64,000 nt of DNA from the NCBI GenBank assembly GCA_963805915.1, contig CAWDWD010000018.1, positions 62,001 to 126,000 of the forward strand. The letters run 5' to 3'. The notes under the pieces were generated by a model. The model saw only the letters and a program-made list of their open reading frames with translations. It ran no database searches and was not told where the DNA came from. Shown here piece after piece: positions 8,768-16,791 of the stretch. This DNA is from JAEULH01 sp963805915 (lineage in GTDB: Bacteria; Pseudomonadota; Alphaproteobacteria; Rhodospirillales; Defluviicoccaceae). Within the stretch, counting starts at the first letter, position 1. Each line of letters opens with the position of its first letter. The position numbers were made by a program, and so were the translations under genes.

Positions 8768-9502
8768 CTATTCGTCATAAATGCGCCGGAAACCTTCGCT
8801 GACTCGTCCAATGAAAGCTGCGTCCTGCTCACGCCAATACTTTGGATCGCGCATCATCTGCTTCAGGTTAGCCTCGCTCAAAGGCTCATGAGCGGCTGAG
8901 CCGCCTCCCATCAACCTCGGTTCCTCGGCCGCCATCATCTTGCGCATCGCCAGGACGCCCTCGCGCGAAGTCGCGAGTGCATCGAACACCGAAGCGGGAA
9001 GGTTGCCTCGGCCCCAAACGGCGATCTGGCGCGCGGCTTCCCGCCACTGATCCTCTCCGCCGAACTCCTGCCGGAGCTGGGCGATCTCCTTTTCGGCCTC
9101 GAACTCCGAAGCCACTTCGGCGACCATCGGCATCAACTGCTTGGCGGCCAAGGTGTAGACCAGTTGAACCTGATCGCGGGTGAAGCCAGCCGCATGAAGC
9201 TGTTTGTTGATCTCGGGGTCGCTCTCGAAGAGCTCGTGTTCGACACTGATGTCGTAGTCGTCCGGGCCCGCGGGCACGCCCGAGCGCATTTCCCCCGCCG
9301 CACGCTGCAGTTCGAGGTAGGACGCGATCAGATCGTCGGTTCGGACGCATCCAGCGCTCTCGTCCCAGAATTGCTCCGGAACAGACTCCGGCCGCGACGC
9401 CGGATCAGCGTCGCCGGGAATGGTCCCTGCGAGGACCAGTGGTTCGGAATCTGCTTCCGCCGAGACGCTCTCGTTATAGTCTCGCGGTGTGTTCTCGCTC
9501 AT
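8768..9502 (-). CDS. capsid assembly scaffolding protein
   Basis: A 244-residue acidic protein just before the capsid gene. The N-terminal third is low-complexity and acidic (Glu, Asp, Pro, Ser). The middle is helical, with VPEQFWDESAGCVRTDDLIA and a FTRDQVQLVYTLAAKQLMPM segment, and the tail has WREQDAAFIGRVSEGFRRIY. This matches phage scaffolds that direct prohead assembly and leave the head before packaging. I chose ATG 9502 (SENTPRDYNES) because the longer frame to 9745 runs into the preceding small gene and has a basic, non-native composition. Order portal-scaffold-capsid is the same as T7 genes 8-9-10. Confidence 0.8.
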   Translation of the reverse strand: MSENTPRDYNESVSAEADSEPLVLAGTIPGDADPASRPESVPEQFWDESAGCVRTDDLIASYLELQRAAGEMRSGVPAGPDDYDISVEHELFESDPEINKQLHAAGFTRDQVQLVYTLAAKQLMPMVAEVASEFEAEKEIAQLRQEFGGEDQWREAARQIAVWGRGNLPASVFDALATSREGVLAMRKMMAAEEPRLMGGGSAAHEPLSEANLKQMMRDPKYWREQDAAFIGRVSEGFRRIYDE

Positions 9503-9518
9503 GTGGATCTCCGGCGCG

Positions 9519-9836
9519 CTATTGGGACTGACTTGTTGCGTCGTTGCCGCGTCTGACCAAGCTTGCGATCCGGGCGAGAAGCTGTCTCTGGCCCTCGACA
9601 TGACGCAACATCGCTTCCGATACCTCTGGCCCGAATGTGCGTCCAAAGGCGATCGCTCGCAGATGTGCGAAGACCCGCCGACCGTCGGGGGTCGAGAAGC
9701 ATCGAGCAAAGCTCGCCGCCACCTCGGTCCGCTCCACGCGACCAATATCCTGGTCTATTGGGCCCCCAAGATCCGGACCAAATCCGGGCCATTCTTCATC
9801 CGTCGACGGCATTGTCATCTCCGAGCTGCCTGTCAA
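9519..9836 (-). CDS. small conserved phage protein (Bbp19-like)
   Basis: A 105-residue protein between portal and scaffold. The core ASFARCFSTPDGRRVFAHLR followed by MLRHVEGQRQLLARI resembles the small Bbp19-like proteins found near portal genes in podoviruses. The frame overlaps the end of the portal gene by about 40 bases; an internal Met at 9818 would reduce the overlap. The function of this family is not established. Assignment is from remembered pattern only. Confidence 0.6.
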   Translation of the reverse strand: MTGSSEMTMPSTDEEWPGFGPDLGGPIDQDIGRVERTEVAASFARCFSTPDGRRVFAHLRAIAFGRTFGPEVSEAMLRHVEGQRQLLARIASLVRRGNDATSQSQ

Positions 9837-11349
9837 TCTCCATAAGTCCGCCTAATCCGTTTAAAGCAGGGAGCCCGACGCCGAGCGGCATTGCCGGGGC
9901 GTCGCGGACAAGCTCGCCCGGCACGCCCAGCGCTTGCGCCAGCCAGCGCGTCGCGGCGCTCTGGTCTACCGCCGCCATGGCTTCCGCGCCGAGCGAGCGC
10001 ACGGCATCGAGCCACAGCAAAGTGTTCTGAACACCTTGTTGCGCCTGGTAGCGGGCCTGCGGTGATCGGTACTCGATCGTGATCGTTCGGTTATCAAGCG
10101 GCAGATCGGGTATTTCGCCGCGGCGCGCGAGAATTGTCCGCGCGCGAACAATCAGCGGCGTCAACAACTCCGATTGGAGGCGGCCGTACGTCGCGCCTAA
10201 GAGGCGCGCCATTTCCGCCGCTCGCTCAAGAACTTCCGTTGCGGTCATACGCGGGCCGCTGACTTGGCCGAGCTGATCGACGAGCAAGGCCCTGCGGATG
10301 CGCGCGCGAACCTGATCGAGAACCAGTTCCGAAACATCAAAGCGGCCAGGCGCTTCGAGGGGCGTCAGGCCGGCCGAACCGACCGCCTTCGGTATGATGG
10401 TTCCTGGAACCAGCTTGATGTTGGCCGGATTGATCACGCCGTCGTCGTCGACCTGCCAGATGCCCGTCACGGCGATCGATGCGTTCTTCAGGACAAGCTC
10501 GACAACCTTATTCGCCGTCTTGATGTCCGGCAGCGCCTTCATGATCGGCGATCGGCCATAGCTTTCCCCAGGCGCCTTTGACCAACGAAAATTGATGAAA
10601 GGCGACGTCGAGAAGCGTCCTTCGCCAAGAACGAGCGGCTCTCGCGCACTGTTCGCATCGCTTTCGGCGACGGCAAGGTATGCGTACCCTTGGCCGTCTG
10701 GAACAACCGCTTCGATGACCGCTATGCTTGCCTCGTCATTATTTGGCGAGCCGACGAACCGTCCCAGGCCGTCGCCTCGCGGAAATCGCGCCACGACTTG
10801 GGCCGGCGTCAGGCGAGCGCGCCGGAACGTGGTGTCGAGGCGACCGGATGGCCCCTCCTCCAGCACGACCTGGGACATCGGCACGGCAGTAAAACGAAAG
10901 GCCGAGGCTTCCCACGTCCCCGCCTCCTCGAACATCAAGCAAGCGGTGCCAGCCGTGACCAGATCGAGGTAGCATTGGTGCGTCTCGACAACAAAGTTGG
11001 AACGATCGAAGTTCGACTGGACGACACGTGTCATGCGCTCTAGATCCGGCGCCAGCAATTGGCGCGTGGCGTCGTCCGCGTCCGGACCGACGCAGAAGCC
11101 GAACCAGGATGACCACGGCGGATTGAGCTGCGCCATCAAGCTGGCCGCCAACTGATCGACAGCGTCCTGGGCCGTCGCATCAAACAACTTTTCGGTCTTT
11201 TTCTCCCCCGGCTGGGCTGATCGGATCACGCCGCCTCGCTGGGGAAGGGCATAGTCGTAACACTCCTGCCAGTGTGCCTCCCACGTTGTCCTGCGTTCGC
11301 GGGCCCGCGCGTAGCGCTGGACGACGTCGTTCGGGTTAAGCCGAGTCAT
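9796..11349 (-). CDS. portal / head-tail connector protein (T7 gp8-like)
   Basis: A protein of about 517 residues opening with RLNPNDVVQRYARARERRTT and carrying the typical EKLFDATAQDAVDQLAASLM and LNPPWSSWFGF blocks. Later come FINFRWSKAPGESYGRSPI and ATEVLERAAEMARLLGATYG, as in T7-type connectors. Twelve copies form the ring through which DNA is packaged. Two close ATGs exist (11355 and 11349); I chose 11349 because GAAGGA then has normal spacing. The first large gene of the structural block, it lies about 190 bases downstream of the small-gene pair, leaving room for an internal promoter. Confidence 0.92.
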   Translation of the reverse strand: MTRLNPNDVVQRYARARERRTTWEAHWQECYDYALPQRGGVIRSAQPGEKKTEKLFDATAQDAVDQLAASLMAQLNPPWSSWFGFCVGPDADDATRQLLAPDLERMTRVVQSNFDRSNFVVETHQCYLDLVTAGTACLMFEEAGTWEASAFRFTAVPMSQVVLEEGPSGRLDTTFRRARLTPAQVVARFPRGDGLGRFVGSPNNDEASIAVIEAVVPDGQGYAYLAVAESDANSAREPLVLGEGRFSTSPFINFRWSKAPGESYGRSPIMKALPDIKTANKVVELVLKNASIAVTGIWQVDDDGVINPANIKLVPGTIIPKAVGSAGLTPLEAPGRFDVSELVLDQVRARIRRALLVDQLGQVSGPRMTATEVLERAAEMARLLGATYGRLQSELLTPLIVRARTILARRGEIPDLPLDNRTITIEYRSPQARYQAQQGVQNTLLWLDAVRSLGAEAMAAVDQSAATRWLAQALGVPGELVRDAPAMPLGVGLPALNGLGGLMEIDRQLGDDNAVDG

Positions 11350-11536
11350 GATCATCCTTCGATTAGCGATTTCCGCCGAGGCGCCTCATAGGCGCGCAAA
11401 AAGCAGCGATCCACCGCATGGGTGCGTCACATCCGATCGGAGCGGCTATTGTTCAGAAGTCGACGCAATGGCAGGATTTTAAGCCACATTGGGGTAGTGC
11501 TGGATACACGAACCCTGGTCGACGAGGAGAACTATA

Positions 11537-11992
11537 CTAGGTCATCAGACCTATGTCAAGGTTTTTAGTCTTATCCCTAAGCAGGTAGCTGTAGAGCTGC
11601 CATGGCGTCCGGATGCGTCTAGCGTGAATGCCAAGCACGCGCTTTACGGCTTCGACACATGTAACCGGAGCCAGTGGTGCTATCTTTTCCGGCGCTGCTT
11701 GGACGATTGTTGCCACCGCCCTCACCCCCTGGCTCTCGTACCATTCGGAAAGCTGGACCGCGGTCACTCCGCAAACGAGGTTTATAGTCGTGCGATGCGA
11801 GAGCGGGTCGAGAATGACCCAACCGCCTGCCAAGCCGACCGCGACGAAACAATGGCGGAAGCCCGCTCGCAGGAACCGCAAGCATTTCAACTGAGTCGAT
11901 CCGGCGAAGAGCACCAGCGCCGGCAGATCCTGCGGAGGTTGATGCGGCGCCGGCTGCCGCCCGCGCGGTCCGGCGGAGGCGCCGCCGTTCAT
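11537..11992 (-). CDS. phage-associated protein, possible permuted papain-like fold
   Basis: A 151-residue protein that overlaps the upstream gene by ATGA. Two blocks stand out: KCLRFLRAGFRHCFVAVGL (about 36-54) with a His, and TCVEAVKRVLGI followed by RTPWQLYSYLL near the C-terminus. A His-bearing N-terminal strand and a later Cys-helix followed by TPxxL is the layout of permuted NlpC/P60 (YiiX/LRAT-like) proteins. That would make it a candidate amidase or acyltransferase-like enzyme, but the match is by eye. The first 25 residues are Pro/Gly-rich and may not be part of the fold. Confidence 0.6.
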   Translation of the reverse strand: MNGGASAGPRGRQPAPHQPPQDLPALVLFAGSTQLKCLRFLRAGFRHCFVAVGLAGGWVILDPLSHRTTINLVCGVTAVQLSEWYESQGVRAVATIVQAAPEKIAPLAPVTCVEAVKRVLGIHARRIRTPWQLYSYLLRDKTKNLDIGLMT

Positions 11993-12354
11993 TCAACAAT
12001 GCCCTTCTCGCGAAGCGGGGTGGATAGCCGGTCGATCGCTTCCTCCCAGAATTTGGCCGCGCGAGCCTGTTCGTCGCAGCGCGGGTCGGGCGTCTTCTGC
12101 AACAGCCCGTATTGGCCCAAGATACGGACGTGCGCCGGTCCGATCGTGCCGCTGCGCAGGAGCCTGTCGGCGGCGCGATAAACATCATCGGGGTCGCAAG
12201 GCCGCCCCGTTGAACCGGCGCAGGCCTCGATCCTGGCGCCTTCCCTGCGCACTTGCTGACAGCGGACAAACCAGAACCACGCAGCCTCGGCGCTTTCGAA
12301 AGCGGTTACGGGCTGGTCGGACATCGTTTTCGGGATATAGCGTTGACGAAGCAT
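11989..12354 (-). CDS. conserved hypothetical protein, first gene of SOS-headed phage operon
   Basis: A 121-residue protein with ESAEAAWFWFVRCQQVRREG, GRPCDPDDVYRAADRL and CDEQARAAKFWEEAIDRL blocks ending in REKGIVE. The starting ATG 12354 has a strong GGGGGAG site 9 bases upstream. It overlaps the next gene by 4 bases (ATGA), so the two are co-translated. It is the promoter-proximal gene of the minus-strand phage block: an SOS box lies 19 bases upstream. No known catalytic motif; function unknown. I recall similar proteins in alphaproteobacterial genomes. Confidence 0.7.
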   Translation of the reverse strand: MLRQRYIPKTMSDQPVTAFESAEAAWFWFVRCQQVRREGARIEACAGSTGRPCDPDDVYRAADRLLRSGTIGPAHVRILGQYGLLQKTPDPRCDEQARAAKFWEEAIDRLSTPLREKGIVE

Positions 12355-12372
12355 GGCGACGTTCTCCCCCTA

Positions 12373-12387
12373 GAACGTTAACAGAAC
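12373..12387 (-). promoter_or_regulatory. SOS (LexA) box, alphaproteobacterial type
   Basis: GAACGTTAACAGAAC is an exact GAAC-N7-GAAC direct repeat (GTTC-N7-GTTC on the other strand), the LexA operator form of alphaproteobacteria. It is centred about 25 bases upstream of the first gene of the phage operon and about 105 bases upstream of the divergent repressor start. DNA damage would therefore be expected to release phage-operon transcription. Confidence 0.75.
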
Positions 12388-12432
12388 ATTCGCCCATCAT
12401 ATAGGATTTTTGCCCTTCGTCAAAGGGTCATA

Positions 12433-12448
12433 TAGAAATATGTTCCTA
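12433..12448. promoter_or_regulatory. candidate operator O1 of the S24 repressor
   Basis: TAGAAATATGTTCCTA is an imperfect 16-base palindrome in the 129-base divergent region between the phage operon and the repressor gene. It matches 12 of 16 positions of the perfect palindrome at 13171-13188 on the other side of the repressor gene. The shared core AGAA-TAT-TTCT suggests one protein, most simply the repressor encoded at 12484, binds both. Confidence 0.5.
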
Positions 12449-12483
12449 GTGCAAGCCGTGCTTGCTTGTAAGACGATGTTCCC

Positions 12484-13116
12484 ATGCTGCAGCACGCGGA
12501 AATTTGGCGGGCTATTGATCTTCTCGCCAACCGGCGAGGTATGTCCCCTTCGGGGCTTGCGAAGCGCGCCGGCCTTGATCCAACCACCTTCAACAAAAGC
12601 AAAAGAATAACCAAGGATGGAAAGTTTCGCTGGCCGAGCACCGAGAGCATTTCGAAGATCTTGCACGCAAGCGGCGCGACGCTTGGCGAGTTCATGTCAC
12701 TCGTGGATGAAGGCATAAGTTCGACCGTTTACCAGAAACTGCCGTTAATCGGTTTTGCTCAGGCTGGTAACGAGGGATACTTTGATGATGCCGGCTATCC
12801 GGCCGGGTCGGGGTGGGACGAAATCCTTTTTCCGGATTCCAACGATCCGCATGCCTACGCCATTGAAATCAGCGGCGACAGCATGGAGCCGCTCTATCGT
12901 GACGGTGACGTCGTTATCGTTTCGCCGCAAGCCAACCTCCGGCGTGGCGATCGGGTGATCCTTAAGACCCGCGACGGCGAGGTCCTGGCAAAGCTCCTGC
13001 GTCGGCGCACGGCTCATAAAATTGAGCTCCACTCACTCAATCCGGCGCACGAGGATCGCTCCATCTCGGTGGAGAACGTCGAGTGGATTGCCCGCATCAC
13101 CTGGGCCAGCCAGTGA
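12484..13116 (+). CDS. S24-family (LexA/CI-like) transcriptional repressor
   Basis: A 210-residue protein. Residues 5-75 form an XRE-like helix-turn-helix (IDLLANRRGMSPSGLAKRAG, then WPSTESISKIL). Residues about 90-205 form an S24 self-cleaving domain: the QAG candidate cleavage site near 93, the GDSMEP serine near 138, YRDGDVVIV, and a catalytic Lys in EVLAKLLRR. It is transcribed away from the phage operon across a region holding an SOS box and a palindrome. The likely role is to hold the phage module silent and to self-cleave on RecA activation. Similar S24 regulators also occur as host genes, so its membership of the element is inferred from position. Confidence 0.88.
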   Translation: MLQHAEIWRAIDLLANRRGMSPSGLAKRAGLDPTTFNKSKRITKDGKFRWPSTESISKILHASGATLGEFMSLVDEGISSTVYQKLPLIGFAQAGNEGYFDDAGYPAGSGWDEILFPDSNDPHAYAIEISGDSMEPLYRDGDVVIVSPQANLRRGDRVILKTRDGEVLAKLLRRRTAHKIELHSLNPAHEDRSISVENVEWIARITWASQ

Positions 13117-13170
13117 CGATCGCATTCGCCAAGGAGACGCGCGCTCCCGCCGATCGCGCTTGACAGTCAA

Positions 13171-13188
13171 ATAAGAATATATTCTTAT
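13171..13188. promoter_or_regulatory. candidate operator O2: perfect 18-bp palindrome overlapping a promoter
   Basis: ATAAGAATATATTCTTAT reads the same on both strands. A TTGACA box at 13160-13165 lies 17 bases before TCTTAT (13183-13188), so the palindrome overlaps a candidate -10 element. It is about 55 bases after the repressor stop and just ahead of a 129-codon frame at 13194. It shares its core with O1. Confidence 0.6.
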
Positions 13189-13193
13189 GAAGG

Positions 13194-13583
13194 ATGCCTG
13201 TCGCGCGTCATCCCCTTTTTCCGCCCGTCATCGCGCGCGTAGACTTCTTGTTCGCCCGCTTCGACGGCCCCGTACCATCGCGCGTCTTGGCCGCGGCCGT
13301 CATCGGCGAGTCGCTCGCTATTTCACAGCGACATGCATATAGCGGCGAGATCGATCGTTCGGCGTGCGATCTTGTAAAATCCATTTCGGCTGTACGCGGC
13401 CGCATGTCGAGGGCCGCGCGAAATACCTGCGTCAAGCTACCGCAACTTGATGAGCTTGTGCGCTGCCTTAGTTACTATCGTGATCTTGGGGTGAGCTTGA
13501 CGGCATGTAGCCAAGCGGTGCCGGCTTTTAAAGCAAACGGCCCTGGTCGCCGCGCGGCGCCGGCGCCGCCCGCGTTTTCGTAG
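13194..13583 (+). CDS. possible small gene downstream of O2, unknown function
   Basis: A 129-codon frame starts within a few bases of the expected transcription start of the promoter that overlaps O2, so it would be nearly leaderless; no ribosome-binding site is visible. The middle (LAAAVIGESLAISQRHAYSG, then LPQLDELVRCLSYYRDLG) looks protein-like and uses ordinary codons. The last 18 codons overlap the xseA end on the other strand and become Pro/Ala/Arg-rich, so the true gene may be shorter. I recognise no domain. Position suggests a repressor-controlled gene at the edge of the phage element. Confidence 0.35.
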   Translation: MPVARHPLFPPVIARVDFLFARFDGPVPSRVLAAAVIGESLAISQRHAYSGEIDRSACDLVKSISAVRGRMSRAARNTCVKLPQLDELVRCLSYYRDLGVSLTACSQAVPAFKANGPGRRAAPAPPAFS

Positions 13584-14953
13584 CACCTCCCGACTTGGCC
13601 TTGACATCCACCGCTGCCTCACCGTCGACAAAGCGAAGATTAAGACGGTCACCGGGCGCGACAGCGTCAACTGTTGACACAGTGCGACCGCTCTTGGCGT
13701 AAGCCAGAATGAATCCACGCCGCAGCGTCCGCTGGTACGAGCAACCCTCGATCAGGTCAGCGGCGCGCAGCAGTTGTTGCGATCGCTCGCGAACCATCCC
13801 ATCGACAACGGAGCGCAGAAGACGGGACTCGGCGGCCACGCGGCCACGCTCGCGCTCAAGACGCTGGCCCGGACGGACCAGGCGCGCAGACTCCCGATGG
13901 ACGAGGCCGCTCAGTCGGTTGAGGAACGCAACGAAGCTCAGCATCAGCCGCTCGGCGCGCTCGTCGAGACGCTGGCAGGTTCGCGCCGAGCAGATGCAAT
14001 GGCTTCGGCAACCCCCTGGATAAACCCTCGATCCGCTCGCGGCGCTCGGCCGTCACCCGTAGAATGGCGTTGGCCAGACGCGTGTCGGCGCCGCGGACGT
14101 AGGTTAGCAATTGGATACGCACGGGAACCGCGATTTCGGCGGCCGCGCTCGGCGTCGGCGCTCGGCGATCGGCGGCGAAATCAATCAGAGTTGTATCGGT
14201 CTCGTGTCCGACCGCGGAAATAATGGGAATAGCGCTCCCGGCGGCGGCGCGGACAACGTTTTCCTCGTTGAAGGCCCACAGGTCTTCGAGGCTGCCGCCG
14301 CCGCGCGCGACGATGAGTAGATCGGGGCGCGGCGTCGACCCGCCGTCGGGCAGCCGGTTGAAGCCTTGGATGGCGGCGGCGATCTGCTCGGCGGCGCCCT
14401 GGCCCTGAACCTGAACCGGCCAAAGCAGAACGCGGCGCGGAAAGCGCTCTGCGAACCGGTGCAGGATATCTCGAAGAACGGCTCCCGTCGGCGAGGTGAC
14501 GATGCCCACCAACCCCGGCAGGAACGGGAGCTTCCGCTTGCGGCTCTCGTCGAACAGCCCTTCGGCGGCCAACATCTTGCGACGGTCATCGAGCAGCTTG
14601 AGCAAAGCGCCCTGTCCCGCCAGTTCGATCGTCTCAATCACGATCTGATATCTCGACCGGCTCGGAAAGGTCGTCAATCGCCCGCGCGCGATGACGTCCA
14701 TGCCATCGGCGGGTCTGATCGCGAGTCGTGGGACGGAAATCCGCCAACACACCGCGTCGAGGACAGCGTCGGCGTCCTTCAAGGCAAAGTACATATGCCC
14801 TGAGGCTGCCTGCTTGAACCCGGAGATCTCGCCGCGAACCCGAATCTCGCCAAAGCCCTTCTCGACGTAATGCTTCAACGCCAAGGATAATGCCGAGACG
14901 GTCAGTATGGGCGGGTTGTTAACGGGCATCTCGGTGATAGGATTGATGCGCAT
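13528..14953 (-). pseudogene. xseA: exonuclease VII large subunit, C-terminal frameshift
   Basis: The first frame (from 14953; ATG 14929 is also possible) carries the N-terminal OB fold (GEIRVRGEISGFKQAASGHM) and the catalytic region (GIVTSPTGAVLRDIL, LLIVARGGGSLEDLWAFNEE, SAVGHETDTTLIDFAAD). After about residue 345 the family pattern jumps to another frame: QRLDERAERL, then LIEGCSYQRTLRRGFILAY, stop at 13528. Removing one base of the TT at 13980-13981 (plus strand) rejoins them, giving about 474 residues, the normal length. The enzyme with XseB degrades single-stranded DNA. As read, the C-terminal region is lost; a sequence error is equally possible. It is divergent from purD with 21 bases between starts. 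Confidence 0.9.
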
Positions 14954-14974
14954 GCGGTGGGAGGGGACTTTTTC

Positions 14975-16249
14975 ATGAACGTGTTGGTCGTTGGCTCGGG
15001 TGGACGCGAGCACGCACTATGCTGGGCTATCGCCAAGTCCCCGCAGTGCGGGAAACTTTACTGCGCTCCCGGCAATGCCGGTATTGCCAGTGTCGCCGAG
15101 TGTATCCCCATCGCTCCCGGGCAGTTGAAGGAAATCGTCGATTTCGCCGTGACGCATTCGGTCGGTCTCGTCGTTATCGGTCCCGAGGCGCCGCTTGTCG
15201 CTGGTCTTACCGATCTGTGCGAGGCCTCGGGCCTGACCGTGTTCGGTCCGTCCGCGCGGGCGGCAATTATCGAGGGCTCAAAAGGTTTTATGAAAGACCT
15301 GTGCGCGCGTTACGACATTCCTAGCGCGGCCTATGGACGCTTCAATGAGCCCGAAGCCGCAAAGGAATTCATCCACCGTCACGGCGCGCCCATCGTCGTA
15401 AAAGCCGACGGTCTTGCCGCCGGCAAGGGCGTCATCATCTGCCATAACGAAAACGAGGCTTTTGCCGCCGTAGACCATATCATGGTCGAAAGCGCCTACG
15501 GTGACGCCGGCGCGGAGGTCGTGATCGAAGAATTTCTCAAAGGCGAGGAAGCGAGTGTTTTTGTCCTTACCGACGGCGACACCATCGTGCCACTGGCCTC
15601 AGCCCAAGATCACAAGGCGGCGCACGACGGCGACGAAGGCCCCAACACCGGCGGCATGGGCGCCTACTCACCGGCTCTCGTGCTTGACGAGCCGTATACG
15701 CAAACCGTCATGGATCAGATCGTGCGGCCCGTAATCGACGCGATGAACGCCGAAGATCGGCGTTACAATGGCGTTCTCTACGCCGGCATCATGATTACGG
15801 CGGACGGGCCGAAAGTTCTGGAGTTCAACGCCCGGTTTGGCGATCCGGAGTGCCAGCCGCTGCTGATGCTGCTCAAATCCGACCTTCTCGAAGTGCTGCT
15901 CGCCTGCGCGCAAGGCCGCCTGCGCGAGGTCGAACTTGAGTGGCACGATGACGCGGCACTTGTGGTCGTCTTGGCGACGCGCGGCTATCCCGGATACTTC
16001 GCACCCGGCTCCGAGATCCGGGGGCTGGACGATGCCGCGGCGGTGGACGGCGTATGCGTTTTTCACGCAGCCACGGCTCGAGAAAACGGTCGTGTCGTCG
16101 CGACCGGTGGCCGCGTTCTGGGCGTGACTGCGCGGGCGCATACGGTCGAAGCCGCGCAGAAGCTCGCTTATCGCGCCGTCGACTTGATCGACTGGCCTGA
16201 GGGGTTTTGCCGCCGCGACATTGGCTGGCGCGCCTTTGCCCGATCGTAG
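14975..16249 (+). CDS. purD: phosphoribosylamine-glycine ligase
   Basis: A 424-residue ATP-grasp enzyme of purine synthesis (5-phosphoribosylamine + glycine + ATP to GAR). The N-terminal NVLVVGSGGREHAL, the ATP-grasp blocks ADGLAAGKGVIIC and DHKAAHDGDEGPNTGGMGAY, and the metal-binding LEFNARFGDPECQ are all intact. I chose ATG 14975 because GGAGGGG lies 7 bases upstream; a GTG 18 bases earlier is less likely. Full length for the family. The gene diverges from xseA and converges on tadA with only 6 bases between stops. Confidence 0.97.
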   Translation: MNVLVVGSGGREHALCWAIAKSPQCGKLYCAPGNAGIASVAECIPIAPGQLKEIVDFAVTHSVGLVVIGPEAPLVAGLTDLCEASGLTVFGPSARAAIIEGSKGFMKDLCARYDIPSAAYGRFNEPEAAKEFIHRHGAPIVVKADGLAAGKGVIICHNENEAFAAVDHIMVESAYGDAGAEVVIEEFLKGEEASVFVLTDGDTIVPLASAQDHKAAHDGDEGPNTGGMGAYSPALVLDEPYTQTVMDQIVRPVIDAMNAEDRRYNGVLYAGIMITADGPKVLEFNARFGDPECQPLLMLLKSDLLEVLLACAQGRLREVELEWHDDAALVVVLATRGYPGYFAPGSEIRGLDDAAAVDGVCVFHAATARENGRVVATGGRVLGVTARAHTVEAAQKLAYRAVDLIDWPEGFCRRDIGWRAFARS

Positions 16250-16255
16250 TCCCGA

Positions 16256-16708
16256 TCAAGGCCGCCGGGCATGAAAGAACTCCCGCATCATCTGCTCGCC
16301 CGCTAACTGGGCGATCCCTCCGTAGACCTCGGGTCGATGGTGGCAGGTTCGTTGGACGAAAAACCGCGGACCATGCTCGACCCCGCCCCCCTTGGGATCG
16401 TACGCGCCAAAGTAGACGCGCCTGATGCGGGCAAACGAAATTGCGGCGGCGCACATTAAGCACGGCTCAAGAGTCACGTACACATCAAATCCCACCAGCC
16501 GCGGCGTCAAACGCCGCCGGGCGGCGTCGCGCAAGGCCAGCACTTCGGCGTGCGCCGTTGGATCGTTCAACTCCTCGGTGCGGTTGCCCGCGGCGGCCAG
16601 CACGATCGTGGACGCCGGATCAACGATCACCGCGCCAACCGGGACCTCGCCGCGTTTCATTGCCAGCCGCGCCTCATCGAGCGCAATTTGCATATAGTTG
16701 CGCGCCAT
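16256..16708 (-). CDS. tadA: tRNA-specific adenosine deaminase
   Basis: A 150-residue cytidine/deoxycytidylate deaminase-fold protein with HAEVLAL and PCLMCAAAI, the zinc ligands and catalytic Glu of TadA, plus the family segment RRVYFGAYDPKGGGVEHG. It converts A34 to inosine in the tRNA-Arg anticodon. The start at 16708 (ARNYMQIALDEARLAMKRGE) fits the family N-terminus better than the longer frame. Some guanine-deaminase-like relatives share these motifs, but length and the FGAYDPKGG block favour TadA. Confidence 0.92.
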   Translation of the reverse strand: MARNYMQIALDEARLAMKRGEVPVGAVIVDPASTIVLAAAGNRTEELNDPTAHAEVLALRDAARRRLTPRLVGFDVYVTLEPCLMCAAAISFARIRRVYFGAYDPKGGGVEHGPRFFVQRTCHHRPEVYGGIAQLAGEQMMREFFHARRP

Positions 16709-16791
16709 GCCCGCACCGGGGATCGCGCACTGGCCTCCTTCAACCAAGCGTCAACCCGCTCCATTGAAAGCCCATGTTTGCGGTCGGCGGA

